In this document: piece after piece, positions 26,248 through 36,864 of the stretch
How the letters are laid out: each line of letters starts with the position of its first letter
Position numbering within the stretch: position 1 is the stretch's first letter
DNA from: CAZAPG01 sp964486935
GTDB lineage: Bacteria; Chloroflexota; Anaerolineae; 4572-78; J111
NCBI GenBank assembly: GCA_964486935.1
Contig: CAZAPG010000040.1
Span: 1 to 64,000, forward strand
Direction of reading: 5' to 3'
Length of the DNA stretch: 64,000 nt
Made by a program: the position numbers and the translations under genes
The notes under the pieces: generated by a model
The model's database searches: none
The model's input: the letters and a program-made list of their open reading frames with translations, nothing else
Told to the model about the DNA's origin: nothing

Positions 26248-27474
26248 TTATTTTTGCCGGCTGGAAGGGGTATCTGCCTTCCGGGTTTCAACGGCGCTGA
26301 AAAACTCCGATTGCTCGCTGACCTCTTTCAACATTTCGGTGCGGCGCTGAACGTTGAACAGGTTTTTGGGGTGCAAAATAGCCAGGGCCGATTTAAAGAA
26401 GGCAAGCAGATGTTGAATAAGCCGGCGGGTAAATTGGGCCACGGTTTGCTGCCGAAAACCGGCAATCCAGCCCACCAGTAACAGCAACATGATGACTCTG
26501 GCTGACTCGGTGGCGCGCGGCGGGGCCTCGCCGGGGTTGGCAATGGCCAGATAACCGCTGGCCAGCAGAAAATAGATGGCCAGCCCCAAGGCAAAGCCAA
26601 TGACGGGTCGCGCCAGATATGAGACCAGATAGCGGCGATGAAAATCCTGCCGGTCCGAGACGTGGCGGCGCAGGTCATACAAGATGGCGCAAACCCCGCC
26701 CAATCCGCCGGCGATGGCGGCGGGCCACGCGGCCAGCACCAGGCCGGTCGCAATAATTTGATTGCCGCTCTCCAAACCGGCCAGAATATCCCCGGTTAAA
26801 AAATAGATGGTCAGCAGGCCCATCATCCAGATAATGGCATACATTAACAAAAACAGGCCCCAGGTGTATGACCAGCGAGTTACGCGCCGTTGGTACAGAT
26901 ACCAGGCTTTGTAAAACATCGGCTCGTTTTTATTAATGACGGGGGGGGGCGCACCCTCGCCCGGCGGCTCCTGTCCGGTTGAGCGAGCGATTGATTTTAT
27001 TTTTGCCAGATTGCGGATTTGATAAAAACCGGCCATCCAGCCCAACAATAACTGAATTGCCACAAAAACCGGCGACTCCAGCGTTTGGCCCAGCATCAAC
27101 CCTTGATTGGCCGCCAGGTTCATAATCAGCGCGCCGGGGATAGCGACAAGATACAGGGCCACTATGCCCGCAATCAACCCAACCACCGGCTGAAACAGAT
27201 ACGAAAAAAAGGACTTTGCCTGAGAGCTTTCTGAACCGGTATCGGCCAAATGGTTGAGCAGGGCCGTTGTCCCCCCCAATCCCCCGGCCAACCCCGCCGC
27301 CGCAGTCGCAATCAGCAAATTTAGGGCTATGCTATCGGAGGCTGCAAAAATAGAGTCTAGCAGCAAATAGCCGGCTAACAGAGCCGCCAACCAGATGATG
27401 CCATAGATTAAAATAATTAATCGTTTTGAAAATGAGTGGCGAAAAAGCTGTTGCGATTTGTTGGCCGTTACCAT
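26248..27474 (-). CDS. Membrane protein made of two similar four-helix halves, function unknown
   Basis: About 408 residues from ATG 27474 (MVTANKSQQ), which has a GAGG 8 nt upstream; a longer frame starts at 27501. Two halves, about residues 10-165 and 190-355, share the pattern AGGLGG ... SYLxxPVxG ... LLxGWxAGFxQ, with about four helices each, so the gene arose by internal duplication. A charged loop links the halves and a short cytoplasmic tail ends the protein. No transporter signature is recognised. It stands alone upstream of the toxin-antitoxin pair on the same strand. Confidence 0.75.
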   Translation of the reverse strand: MVTANKSQQLFRHSFSKRLIILIYGIIWLAALLAGYLLLDSIFAASDSIALNLLIATAAAGLAGGLGGTTALLNHLADTGSESSQAKSFFSYLFQPVVGLIAGIVALYLVAIPGALIMNLAANQGLMLGQTLESPVFVAIQLLLGWMAGFYQIRNLAKIKSIARSTGQEPPGEGAPPPVINKNEPMFYKAWYLYQRRVTRWSYTWGLFLLMYAIIWMMGLLTIYFLTGDILAGLESGNQIIATGLVLAAWPAAIAGGLGGVCAILYDLRRHVSDRQDFHRRYLVSYLARPVIGFALGLAIYFLLASGYLAIANPGEAPPRATESARVIMLLLLVGWIAGFRQQTVAQFTRRLIQHLLAFFKSALAILHPKNLFNVQRRTEMLKEVSEQSEFFSAVETRKADTPSSRQK

Positions 27475-27598
27475 AACTACAACCTCGCGCCAAAATATCA
27501 AACCTGATTGTCGTAACCGTTACTTTTAACAGTATAATTGACTTTTGCCATTTAATCAAAGATTGTCAGTTTATGTCAAACAAAAGGGATTAAAATTA

Positions 27599-27817
27599 GT
27601 GACTCACTCCGCAGAACCTATCATTCAACTGGACCAGTTTCTCAAGGCGTTGGGACTGGTTGGCACCGGTGGGCAGGCCAAGCTGGTCATTCAATCCGGC
27701 CAGGTATTGCTGAACGGCGTTGTTGAAACCCGGCGCAAAAAAAAGCTCCGCGCCGGCGATGAAGTAACCTTTGCCGGAGAAACCTACATTGTTGAATTTG
27801 AAGAGCCGGCAGAATGA
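27599..27817 (+). CDS. S4-domain RNA-binding protein (YbcJ-like)
   Basis: Small single-S4-domain protein, about 72 residues from GTG 27599 (a TTG at 27545 would add 18 residues). The S4 pattern is clear: IQLDQFLKALGLVGTGGQAKLVIQSG then VLLNGVVETRRKKKLRAGDEV. Such proteins bind structured RNA, often ribosomal. Its stop overlaps the ATG of the exonuclease III stub (ATGA), implying that the two were once an operon. Confidence 0.85.
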   Translation: MTHSAEPIIQLDQFLKALGLVGTGGQAKLVIQSGQVLLNGVVETRRKKKLRAGDEVTFAGETYIVEFEEPAE

Positions 27818-27912
27818 CCGCCACCACCCAGCTCTCATGGAATGTCAACGGGGTGCGGGCAATCCACAAAAAAGGCTTTCTGGATTGGCTGGAGCAAAGC
27901 TCGCCCATTTAA
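27814..27912 (+). pseudogene. Remnant of exodeoxyribonuclease III (xth), first 32 codons only
   Basis: From the ATG at 27814, which overlaps the S4 gene stop, the frame reads QLSWNVNGVRAIHKKGFLDW, the unmistakable start of exonuclease III/AP endonuclease (SWNVNGxRA motif), then stops at TAA 27910. The remaining about 220 residues, including the catalytic sites, are missing, and the following 180 nt do not resume the gene in any frame I read. A 3' deletion is the simplest explanation. Confidence 0.8.
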
Positions 27913-28098
27913 TAAAGTGAATCTTGACACCATTCTGCCAACCACATAAAATATCCAGCGTTATGATTTATCAGATTCACGTTCGCCAAATAGCTTGCGC
28001 CAATACCCTGATTGTTATTCGAATGAGCGATTCAAGCCGTCGGTGGAGGAGTATGCCCGGCGGCTAAATATTATGTAAACCTGTTGACAGGAAACCCG
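27913..28098 (+). other. Gene-remnant stretch after the xth stub
   Basis: No complete gene. One open frame ends at TAA about 28077, reading YSNERFKPSVEEYARRLNIM at its end, and looks like the tail of a protein whose body is gone; I cannot identify it. An 8-bp inverted pair GTGAATCT / AGATTCAC lies near 27918 and 27970. Confidence 0.35.
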
Positions 28099-28139
28099 GC
28101 CACGAGCGTACTCACTGCTCGTGGCTTTTTTATTTTTTT
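28099..28139 (+). terminator. Rho-independent terminator, first of a tandem pair
   Basis: Perfect 9-bp stem GCCACGAGC / GCTCGTGGC, 9-nt loop, then TTTTTTATTTTTTT. Confidence 0.85.
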
Positions 28140-28151
28140 AGCGACACCCCG

Positions 28152-28187
28152 GCCACGAGCAACAATTGCTTGTGGCTTTTTGCTTTT
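28152..28187 (+). terminator. Rho-independent terminator, second of a tandem pair
   Basis: Same left arm GCCACGAGC, right arm GCTTGTGGC (one G-T pair), 7-nt loop, T-rich tail; it ends 30 nt before the MFS start codon. The two hairpins look like a duplication. Confidence 0.75.
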
Positions 28188-28217
28188 AAAACCAATCAAT
28201 TCAGAAAGAGGCATCTC

Positions 28218-29564
28218 ATGAAAAACAGTGGAATGAAAACATTTACCGTCATCTGGTTTGGGCAGCTTATCTCCCTGATAGGCACCGCCATGACCCGTTT
28301 TGCCCTGCTAATTTGGGCCTACAAACAAACCGGCAGCGCCACCACCGTGGCTCTGCTGGGCTTTTTCTCATTTGTGCCGTATGTGCTGGTCAGCCCGCTG
28401 GCCGGAGTGTGGATTGACCGCCTGGACAGACGCCGGGTGATGATTCTTGCCGATGTTGGCGCCGGGTTGATGACCGTGGGTATGTTGGGGCTGTACGCTA
28501 CCGGCCACCTGGCCATCTGGCATCTTTACCTGGCCGAGGCGCTGACCGGCATGTTTGAGGCGTTTCAATTACCGGCCTACAGCGCGGCCACGACCATGCT
28601 AATTCCCAAAGAGCATCTCACCCGCGCCAGCGGCATGCGCTCCATCGCCGACTCCGCCTCGCAGATTATCGGGCCGTTTTTGGGCGGGGCGCTGCTGGTC
28701 TTCATCGATATTGACGGGGTGATGCTGGTCGATATTGCCACATTCCTGGCAGCAACTCTGCTGCTGCTGGTGGTCCGCATCCCCAACCCGCCCGCCAATG
28801 TTGAGGATGTTACCCTGGCCCCCAATCTTTGGCGAGAATTGCGCTTCGGCTTCTCGTACATCCAGCAACGGCCGGGGCTGCTGGGCCTGCTGCTCATCTT
28901 TTCCGGCATCAGTTTTGCGGCGGCGTTAACTTACTTTGCCATACTGCCGTCGCTCATTTTGGCCCGAACCGGCAATAATGAGCTGGCTCTCTCCAGCGTG
29001 CAGGCCGCGTTGGGAGTGGGCGGGGTGGTGGGGGGGTTCATTTTGGGAATTTGGGGCGGCCCCCGTCGCAAAATTCATGGCGTGCTGGCAGCTTCGGCGC
29101 TCTCCTTTTGGCTGGGAGACCTGTTATTTGCGGTGGGGCGCAGCGTGCCGGTGTGGGTAATCGGCGCGTTTCTGGCCTCGTTTTTTGTGCCGTTTATAGT
29201 GGGGGCCAACCGGGCCATCTGGCAGGCCAAGGTAGCGCCCGGCGTGCAGGGACGCATCTTCTCCACCCAGTCGATGCTCCAGACCGCGAGCATGCCGCTG
29301 GGCTACCTGATTGCCGGCCCGCTGGCCGACTATGTTTTTGAACCGGCCATGGCCCCCGGCGGCGCTCTGGCCGATACCTTCGGCTGGCTGGTGGGCGTCG
29401 GCCCTGGCGCGGGCATGGGGCTGATGTTTGTCTGCACCGCAATTTTGGGCACGGTTGTCAGCCTCAGCGGCTATCTGCTGGCGCGAGTGCGCCGGGTAGA
29501 GGACGAACTGCCGGATTACGACGCCACCATTGAAACGCAGTTTCAGCCGCAGGCGCAAACCTGA
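28218..29564 (+). CDS. MFS transporter (MdfA/enterobactin-exporter-like, 12 helices)
   Basis: 448 residues from ATG 28218, with AGAGG 6 nt upstream; a longer frame from 28170 would read through the terminator hairpin. The first part shows SLIGTAMTRFALLIWAY in helix 1 and the MFS motif A-like loop between helices 2 and 3 (GVWIDRLDRRRVMI). About 12 helices. Such exporters move small drugs or siderophores, but no partner genes indicate the cargo. Confidence 0.88.
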   Translation: MKNSGMKTFTVIWFGQLISLIGTAMTRFALLIWAYKQTGSATTVALLGFFSFVPYVLVSPLAGVWIDRLDRRRVMILADVGAGLMTVGMLGLYATGHLAIWHLYLAEALTGMFEAFQLPAYSAATTMLIPKEHLTRASGMRSIADSASQIIGPFLGGALLVFIDIDGVMLVDIATFLAATLLLLVVRIPNPPANVEDVTLAPNLWRELRFGFSYIQQRPGLLGLLLIFSGISFAAALTYFAILPSLILARTGNNELALSSVQAALGVGGVVGGFILGIWGGPRRKIHGVLAASALSFWLGDLLFAVGRSVPVWVIGAFLASFFVPFIVGANRAIWQAKVAPGVQGRIFSTQSMLQTASMPLGYLIAGPLADYVFEPAMAPGGALADTFGWLVGVGPGAGMGLMFVCTAILGTVVSLSGYLLARVRRVEDELPDYDATIETQFQPQAQT

Positions 29565-29582
29565 CCCCGATATGGCAAGACT

Positions 29583-30809
29583 CTACCGGAGCGCTTCGGC
29601 CTGCCGCTGAATTTTGCTAATAGCCGCGACCACGTCGGCTGTGTCCTCATCGCTGCCCAACAAAACCCGATGCACCAGCCAGACGGTTTCCCAGGCAGCC
29701 TGCCGGGTATTGGCAAAATCAGCCTGCAAAAAAGCGTGGTCCTGAGTTTGCTGGGCGGGGCAAAGGCGCTTGCGGTACCGTCCGCTTTTGAAAACGGCCA
29801 GCTCGTGCAGGGGGGGATAGCTGGCCTGCGTGGGAATACCTTCGGCGTTAAGGGCTTCAATAAAACGCTCAACCGGTACGTTGGCAAAGGCCGACTTGTC
29901 ATAGTGAAAAATATAGGCGTAATGGCCGTTACTTGTGCAGCGAGGGTCGCGGGCCTGCGGCGTAATCCCCTCAATTTCCCGCAGCGCCGAGTTGAGGTAA
30001 ATTGCATTTTTGTTACGCCGGGCCGACTGGTCGCTCAACCGGCTCAACTGCTGCCGCAGCACCGCCCCCTGCCACTCGCTGAGCCGATAGTTTGAGCCAT
30101 AAATGAAGTGGGCATAAAACCACTCGCCGGGCATACGCCCGCAGTCGTGGGTAGCGCGAGCCAGCCGTTCCAGTTCGTCATCATTGGTGATGATGACTCC
30201 GCCTTCGCCGGCGGTCATCAGCTTGCTTTGTTGAAAACTAAAAGTGCCAATATGGCCGATGGCCCCGATTTTCTGCCCCTTCCACTCGCTGCTGTGGGCG
30301 TGGGCGCTATCTTCCAGCAGGTACAAATTGTGTTTTTGAGCCATCGCCAGCAGGCGGTCCAGGTCCGCCGGATGGCCGCCCAGGTGAACGGCAATGATGG
30401 CTTTGGTGCGTTCGGTGATGGCTGCTTCAACCAGAGCCGGGTCAAGGCAGTAGGTATCGGGGGCGACATCTACCAGCACCGGCAACGCGCCGGCAAACAG
30501 CACCGCGCTGGCCGTAGCCACAAAAGTAAAATCGGGCACAATCACCTCGTCGCCGGGGCCAATACCCAGGGCGGCCAGGGCGACTTCTAATGCGGCCGTG
30601 CCGTTGGTAACAGCAATGCCGTGTTTGGCCTGATGAAAGCGGGCAAATTCCTGCTCAAATTGCAGCGTTTGCGTGCCGGGCGTGCGCCACCATACCTCGC
30701 TGTCCAATACTTTCAGCAAAGCCTGACGTTCCTGCTGGTCGTGCTGCGGCCAGGCCGGGAAATCACTTTTTTTGACGGGTTCACCACCCAACAGGGCTAA
30801 CTTTTCCAT
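29583..30809 (-). CDS. DegT/DnrJ/EryC1/StrS-family PLP aminotransferase
   Basis: 408 residues. Sugar or cyclitol aminotransferase fold: TNGTAALEVALAALGIGPGDEVI, ED-type pocket EDSAHAHSSEW, PLP lysine Lys196 in FSFQQSKLMTAGEGG. Members add an amino group to keto-sugars for surface polysaccharides or to cyclitols in natural products. AGGAGG lies 8 nt before ATG 30809. It is convergent with the MFS gene, and the glycan genes at 38.7-45.7 kb are too distant to prove a link. Confidence 0.9.
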   Translation of the reverse strand: MEKLALLGGEPVKKSDFPAWPQHDQQERQALLKVLDSEVWWRTPGTQTLQFEQEFARFHQAKHGIAVTNGTAALEVALAALGIGPGDEVIVPDFTFVATASAVLFAGALPVLVDVAPDTYCLDPALVEAAITERTKAIIAVHLGGHPADLDRLLAMAQKHNLYLLEDSAHAHSSEWKGQKIGAIGHIGTFSFQQSKLMTAGEGGVIITNDDELERLARATHDCGRMPGEWFYAHFIYGSNYRLSEWQGAVLRQQLSRLSDQSARRNKNAIYLNSALREIEGITPQARDPRCTSNGHYAYIFHYDKSAFANVPVERFIEALNAEGIPTQASYPPLHELAVFKSGRYRKRLCPAQQTQDHAFLQADFANTRQAAWETVWLVHRVLLGSDEDTADVVAAISKIQRQAEALR

Positions 30810-30968
30810 GGGTCAAACCTCCTTGTTGTTGACATACTTTCTTTGACGCCCGCTTTGAGCGGGATGCTCCAACCATCGCCGGGCTGGAGCACCCTGCTAT
30901 TTTACCCGTATATGACTTTGGCAAGCAAGAGGAACGAGCTTTTCTGGTGAGATGTTACTCAGATAAAA

Positions 30969-30997
30969 TAAAAAAGGGGCGACCGGTTGGCCGCCCC
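30969..30997 (-). terminator. Terminator of the secreted putative peptidase gene
   Basis: On the minus strand GGGGCGG-CC / GG-TCGCCCC stem, then TTTTTT, about 20 nt past the stop at 31019. Confidence 0.75.
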
Positions 30998-31018
30998 CTG
31001 GCACATTACTGCCGCGTT

Positions 31019-33241
31019 CTACTCTTCTTCACTGTAAAAATCAACTTCGTCGGTAACATCGGGGAGTTCAAACGACTCGTCAATTTCCCCGTCGTTTTCG
31101 TAATCAAAGTCAATCACCATGGTATCGGAGTCGGGGTCCAGGTAGGTGAAGGGAATGTAGGCGGTGTTGTCCGGGTCAAAGACCAAATCGGCAGCGCCAA
31201 AAATCCGCTCGCCTTCCTCGTCGATGCGCTGTACCAAAATCTGGTAAGTGCTGGGATCGGTGTTGAAGCTGGTGTTGATGATAAACTCGTTGGTGTCCAT
31301 ATCTAAAATCACGTCAAAGGTGTCTTCCAGGCCAATCAGTTCCGTAGCCTGCAAAACAATGGCGTAGCTGCCCTCTTCGGTTTCCAGCCCCATTTCGATG
31401 CCCGGCGACTCGGTGTAGTTGGTCTGGTATTGCAGGTGGTGGCGATTTTCATCAGTGTAAACGTAAATGCTGTCCATCTCGCCAGGTTCAAGCCAGATAT
31501 CGGGCACGTTCATGTAGTAGCCGGGACCAATCATCGACACTTCGGATACGTCCGCCTCTTCCAGCAAGCTGCCATCCACAAAAATCTGGAAGGTCAACCC
31601 CACCGGAACGCGGAACACGGGCGATTTGTCTTTGTCCAGACCGGCGCCGGGCTGCTGGAAGAAAATTCTGACGTTTTGCGCGCCGCCGCCGGCAATCTCG
31701 CTGACAAATTCACCCTGGTCGTACCCCAGCCGCCGGCCCCAATCGTCCACAATCAGCAGGTCGGCTTTGCCTTTGAGCCAGACCTGGTAGAAGTTGTCGG
31801 CCTGGCCGTGGATGAGCATTGCCCACCGTGTTTGCAGGTCTGCCCAAACGGGGTGCTTGGGCGGTTCCGGGGTGGCGGTGGACTGCTGGGCCGGGCCGGC
31901 CTGTTTGGGCAGCGCGTTGGAGACATCCTCGCCTTCGGCAAAGGGAACGCCGCCACCGGCGCAAAAATCGCAAACCTGTGTTTCCAGGCGGGGGGAGATG
32001 GCGACAACTTCCAGGTTTTGGTATTCGTCGGAGCCGGTGTACAGGAAGGACTCAATTTCCGGGTTGGGCGAACCTTCGTATTGCCAGGTTTCGGTGTTGG
32101 TGTCTACCTCGATGACTCGGGTTTCGCCGGGGAAGTTATTGTCATATATCAAAATATTGTAAAAGCCATCGCCTTCATCGGTAACGCCAATGGGGGTTAC
32201 GGCGTGGCCTTCGGAACCATCGGGCTGGTAAAAGCCCACGGCCCACCATTCCGAAGCGTCCGGGCCTTCTTCAAAGGCTTCAATCAGGGTTTGCACCACG
32301 GCGCTGGGCGACTCGTTGACGCGCACCTCGGCGGCGGGGTAGGTGGCCTGGGTGGTCCACCAGTAGGCAATTTCACGCTGCAAGGGGTCGTTGCCTTCAA
32401 TCTCCAGCTCTGCCGCCACTTCGCCGCCAAAATCCAGGGGGGCAACCTGCTCATAATACATCAGGGCGCTGAGAACGGCCATACCTTCGCAGTGGCCGCC
32501 ATCCATGTAACCGTTAATCTGCTCCATCCACTGGCGGGCCGGAGGGGTCAGGGTACACTCGCCGCCGGACAGGCTGGCGCAGACCTGGTCGCCAAACATG
32601 CGGTGCAGTTCGGCGGCGGTCAGGTTGGTGGCGGGGATGTCGTTGCCGTAGTTGTAGAAGCTAAAGCCGTGAGTCTCCGGCTCAAAGCCGCTGTAAATGC
32701 CATCGGACACGTTGATTGTGCCTTTTGGTTTGGCGATAATTGGCGCTTCTTCAACCACCGGAACGCCAATGGTAAAACTTTCGACTGTTTCCAGCCAGGC
32801 GGCTTCAACCGCACTATAATTTTTGGCCGCCAGAATTAGCATATAAACGGTGTCTTCAGTGTTGGTGATAAACACCTCACCGGCGCCGTATTTGCCGGGG
32901 GGATCGTAGCTGTATGGAATGAGATAGCCATTTTCAAGAACGATAATGCTCTCTTCATCCAGTTCAAGGTTACTAAAATCGGTGACGCCTTCCAGCACCA
33001 TCCGCACGGTAGAGGCCAGGTATTCTTCGGTAATTTCCAGCGTAGCCTGACCGTAAACGGCCATCACCAGGGCGTTACCATCCACAAACAGCGCCCCGTC
33101 TTCCACTTCCTCTTCCAGCGCGCCAAATTCCGTCAGACTAAACGCGCCGGAAGGGTGGGTATAAACGCCATCGGCCAGAGTGGCGCTGACTGTACCCAAA
33201 GTTAACAACAAACCAAAAATAATGATGAATGTTTTTTTCAT
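31019..33241 (-). CDS. Secreted multidomain protein with a putative papain-like cysteine peptidase core
   Basis: 740 residues. Signal peptide (about 1-23, cleavage near TLADG). An N-terminal region (about 25-160) has the look of a PsbP/DUF-type beta domain. Residues about 200-390 carry a Cys-His-Asn/Asp order: GGHCEGMAV (Cys251), SEGHAVTPIGV (His346) and IYDNNFPG (Asp367/Asn368), as in C39/transglutaminase-like peptidases. The C-terminal half is beta-rich and very acidic, with DYENDGEID resembling a calcium-binding DxxxDGxxD loop near the end. The nucleophile assignment is by pattern only. Probably exported to the cell surface. Operon with the pentapeptide-repeat gene 28 nt upstream; terminator downstream. 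Confidence 0.7.
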   Translation of the reverse strand: MKKTFIIIFGLLLTLGTVSATLADGVYTHPSGAFSLTEFGALEEEVEDGALFVDGNALVMAVYGQATLEITEEYLASTVRMVLEGVTDFSNLELDEESIIVLENGYLIPYSYDPPGKYGAGEVFITNTEDTVYMLILAAKNYSAVEAAWLETVESFTIGVPVVEEAPIIAKPKGTINVSDGIYSGFEPETHGFSFYNYGNDIPATNLTAAELHRMFGDQVCASLSGGECTLTPPARQWMEQINGYMDGGHCEGMAVLSALMYYEQVAPLDFGGEVAAELEIEGNDPLQREIAYWWTTQATYPAAEVRVNESPSAVVQTLIEAFEEGPDASEWWAVGFYQPDGSEGHAVTPIGVTDEGDGFYNILIYDNNFPGETRVIEVDTNTETWQYEGSPNPEIESFLYTGSDEYQNLEVVAISPRLETQVCDFCAGGGVPFAEGEDVSNALPKQAGPAQQSTATPEPPKHPVWADLQTRWAMLIHGQADNFYQVWLKGKADLLIVDDWGRRLGYDQGEFVSEIAGGGAQNVRIFFQQPGAGLDKDKSPVFRVPVGLTFQIFVDGSLLEEADVSEVSMIGPGYYMNVPDIWLEPGEMDSIYVYTDENRHHLQYQTNYTESPGIEMGLETEEGSYAIVLQATELIGLEDTFDVILDMDTNEFIINTSFNTDPSTYQILVQRIDEEGERIFGAADLVFDPDNTAYIPFTYLDPDSDTMVIDFDYENDGEIDESFELPDVTDEVDFYSEEE

Positions 33242-33269
33242 AGGTGGCTTGCTTCCTCTCTTCTATGCT

Positions 33270-33647
33270 TTATTTCTTTGAGCCATCGGGCATGGTGGTC
33301 CCTTTTAATCTGGCTCTAAATAAAATGGTCATTTTCATTTCTGCGCCGGTCAGGTCTGCGCCGGTAAGATTGGCCATGCCCAAATCGGCCCAGCTCAAAT
33401 CGGCGTTGACCAGTTTGGCCTGGCTTAAATTAGCGCCCTGCAAAATAGCGCCTTGCAGATTAGCCCCGCTCAGATTGGCGTTACTGAAATTAGCGCCGTT
33501 AAGTTTGGCCATTCGCAGGTCGGCTTCGCTCAAATCCGCGTCGCTCAGGTCAGCTTCGGGCAACTCCAATTCCATAAAACTACGCTCACCAGCCTGGTAT
33601 TGCTCGACAAGTTGTTGTGCTGAAACTATTTTTTCTGGTTCGGTCAT
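33270..33647 (-). CDS. Pentapeptide-repeat protein
   Basis: 125 residues; from about residue 28 to 110 almost entirely A(D/N)LxX five-residue repeats (ADLSD, ADLSE, ADLRM, ANFSN, ANLSG, ANLQG...), which fold into a right-handed square beta-helix. No signal peptide. Some relatives (Qnr, MfpA) mimic DNA and protect gyrase, but most have no known role, and the repeats alone do not tell. First gene of a two-gene unit with the secreted protein. Confidence 0.9.
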   Translation of the reverse strand: MTEPEKIVSAQQLVEQYQAGERSFMELELPEADLSDADLSEADLRMAKLNGANFSNANLSGANLQGAILQGANLSQAKLVNADLSWADLGMANLTGADLTGAEMKMTILFRARLKGTTMPDGSKK

Positions 33648-33788
33648 ATTTATTTATCCTGTTAATAGATAGCTTTGTTGGTAGGCGAATACTTGTTGAA
33701 TTTTGGGCGGTCTCCTTTCCTGCTGCCCGATTTTTTTAACCGGTAAAAACAGGGGACAAAAATTAAACCCAAAAATGGGGGAGGTAAA

Positions 33789-33817
33789 TTGCCAACTCGC
33801 TTAACTGGGGGTATATT
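33789..33817 (+). promoter_or_regulatory. Predicted promoter upstream of uvrB
   Basis: TTGCCA (33789-33794), 17-nt spacer, TATATT (33812-33817). It would give a leader of about 225 nt; the 33648-34048 gap holds no gene and is AT-rich toward uvrB, so additional promoters are possible. Confidence 0.5.
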
Positions 33818-33824
33818 TCTTGAT

Positions 33825-33841
33825 TTGAACTGATGTTCTAA
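33825..33841 (+). promoter_or_regulatory. SOS/LexA-like operator of uvrB
   Basis: TTGAACTGATGTTCTAA; contains an exact GAAC-N4-GTTC (33827-33838), the Gram-positive LexA box form, just past the predicted -10 and so over the transcription start. Matches the boxes at 22466 and 53371. Confidence 0.6.
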
Positions 33842-34048
33842 CGCCTGTTGAGTGTGGCATCATCGAGTGGCAATTATTACCCCAGTTTAACACAACACCG
33901 TATTAAAATAAATAAAAAAATGATTAAATTTTTGTTTGTTTTTCATTTGAAACATTTAACTAGCAATAGCCCAGGCCGGTTATAAAAATAGCGCCAACCG
34001 TGGTATACTTCCCGACGGCTATCGGCTGAAAACTATTACGGAGGAACC

Positions 34049-36093
<2,045 letters not shown>

Positions 36094-36097
<4 letters not shown>

Positions 36098-36318
36098 GAC
36101 CTTTTGCCATCTTCATCGCCGGGCTGGTCTTCATCATCGGCTTTCGGATGGTAGTGATGGCCCTGCGCAGCGCCTTGAGCGGCAAAGTGCTGGTGCGGCA
36201 GGGCATTCGCTCACGCTGGGAGCCGGCTGCCAGCGCGAATGATGCCTGGAAAGCCGCCATCAGAGATGCCATTATGGGCATTTTACTGATTGTGCTGGGT
36301 TTCTTTCTGCTGACATGA
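36094..36318 (+). CDS. Small two-helix membrane protein, function unknown
   Basis: About 74 residues. Two hydrophobic segments (FAIFIAGLVFIIGFRMVVMAL and AIMGILLIVLGFFLLT) joined by a basic loop of about 30 residues. GTG 36094 overlaps the uvrB stop (GTGA); an ATG at 36079 inside uvrB adds five residues. The overlap suggests translational coupling to uvrB. No family recognised. Confidence 0.6.
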
Positions 36319-36386
36319 ATTGCTTTGCCCATTCCCAAGCCCCGTGTTATCATCATCTGAACCCAAAAAGTGAGCCGAAAAAGCGT

Positions 36387-36860
36387 ATGCAACCAACTAT
36401 TCGCCCTGCCGCCGCAACCGATATTGAAATTATTGTTGATTTTAGCCGCCGACTTAATGAAGAAGACCCCTCCTTTACCGGCGAGGTCCACTTTGATGAG
36501 GCTGCCGTGCGCGCCGCCCTGGCCCAGTTTTTGGCCGACTCAGCCCTGGGCCGGGCCTGGCTGGTAGCTGATGGCGAGACGCCCATTGGATATGTGGTGC
36601 TGACCTTTGGCTTTAGCCTGGAATCGCATGGCCGCGACGGCATCATCGACGAAATTTACGTTGCCGCCGAATACCGGGGCCAGGGCGTTGGCGCCCGGCT
36701 TTTGGAATTTGTCGAAGCCGAAGCCCGGCGGATAGGCTTGAAAAAAATTTACCTGGAAGTCGAGCAACCCAATACCCGCGCCAAAAAGTTTTACAGCCGC
36801 CTTGGCTTTGTTGACCACAACCGCTCTTTAATGAGCAAGCTGTTGGTTGAAGGAAGGTAG
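36387..36860 (+). CDS. GNAT-family N-acetyltransferase
   Basis: 157 residues from ATG 36387 (MQPTIRPAAATDIEIIVDF), a standard GNAT beginning; the longer frame from 36315 adds 24 residues without similarity. Motif A is clear: DEIYVAAEYRGQGVGARLLEF with R-G-Q-G-V-G for acetyl-CoA, and motif B EVEQPNTRAKKFYSRLGF. Substrate unknown. Followed 4 nt later by the AbiEii-like gene. Confidence 0.88.
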   Translation: MQPTIRPAAATDIEIIVDFSRRLNEEDPSFTGEVHFDEAAVRAALAQFLADSALGRAWLVADGETPIGYVVLTFGFSLESHGRDGIIDEIYVAAEYRGQGVGARLLEFVEAEARRIGLKKIYLEVEQPNTRAKKFYSRLGFVDHNRSLMSKLLVEGR

Positions 36861-36864
36861 CGCA

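Noticed and set aside
31430..32839. 469-codon plus-strand frame inside the secreted peptidase-like gene
   Set aside because: Shadow frame; the minus-strand gene has a signal peptide, ribosome context and terminator.
33270..33647. Quinolone-resistance (Qnr-type) gyrase protector
   Set aside because: Pentapeptide repeats alone do not show this; the protein is shorter than Qnr and lacks visible Qnr loops.
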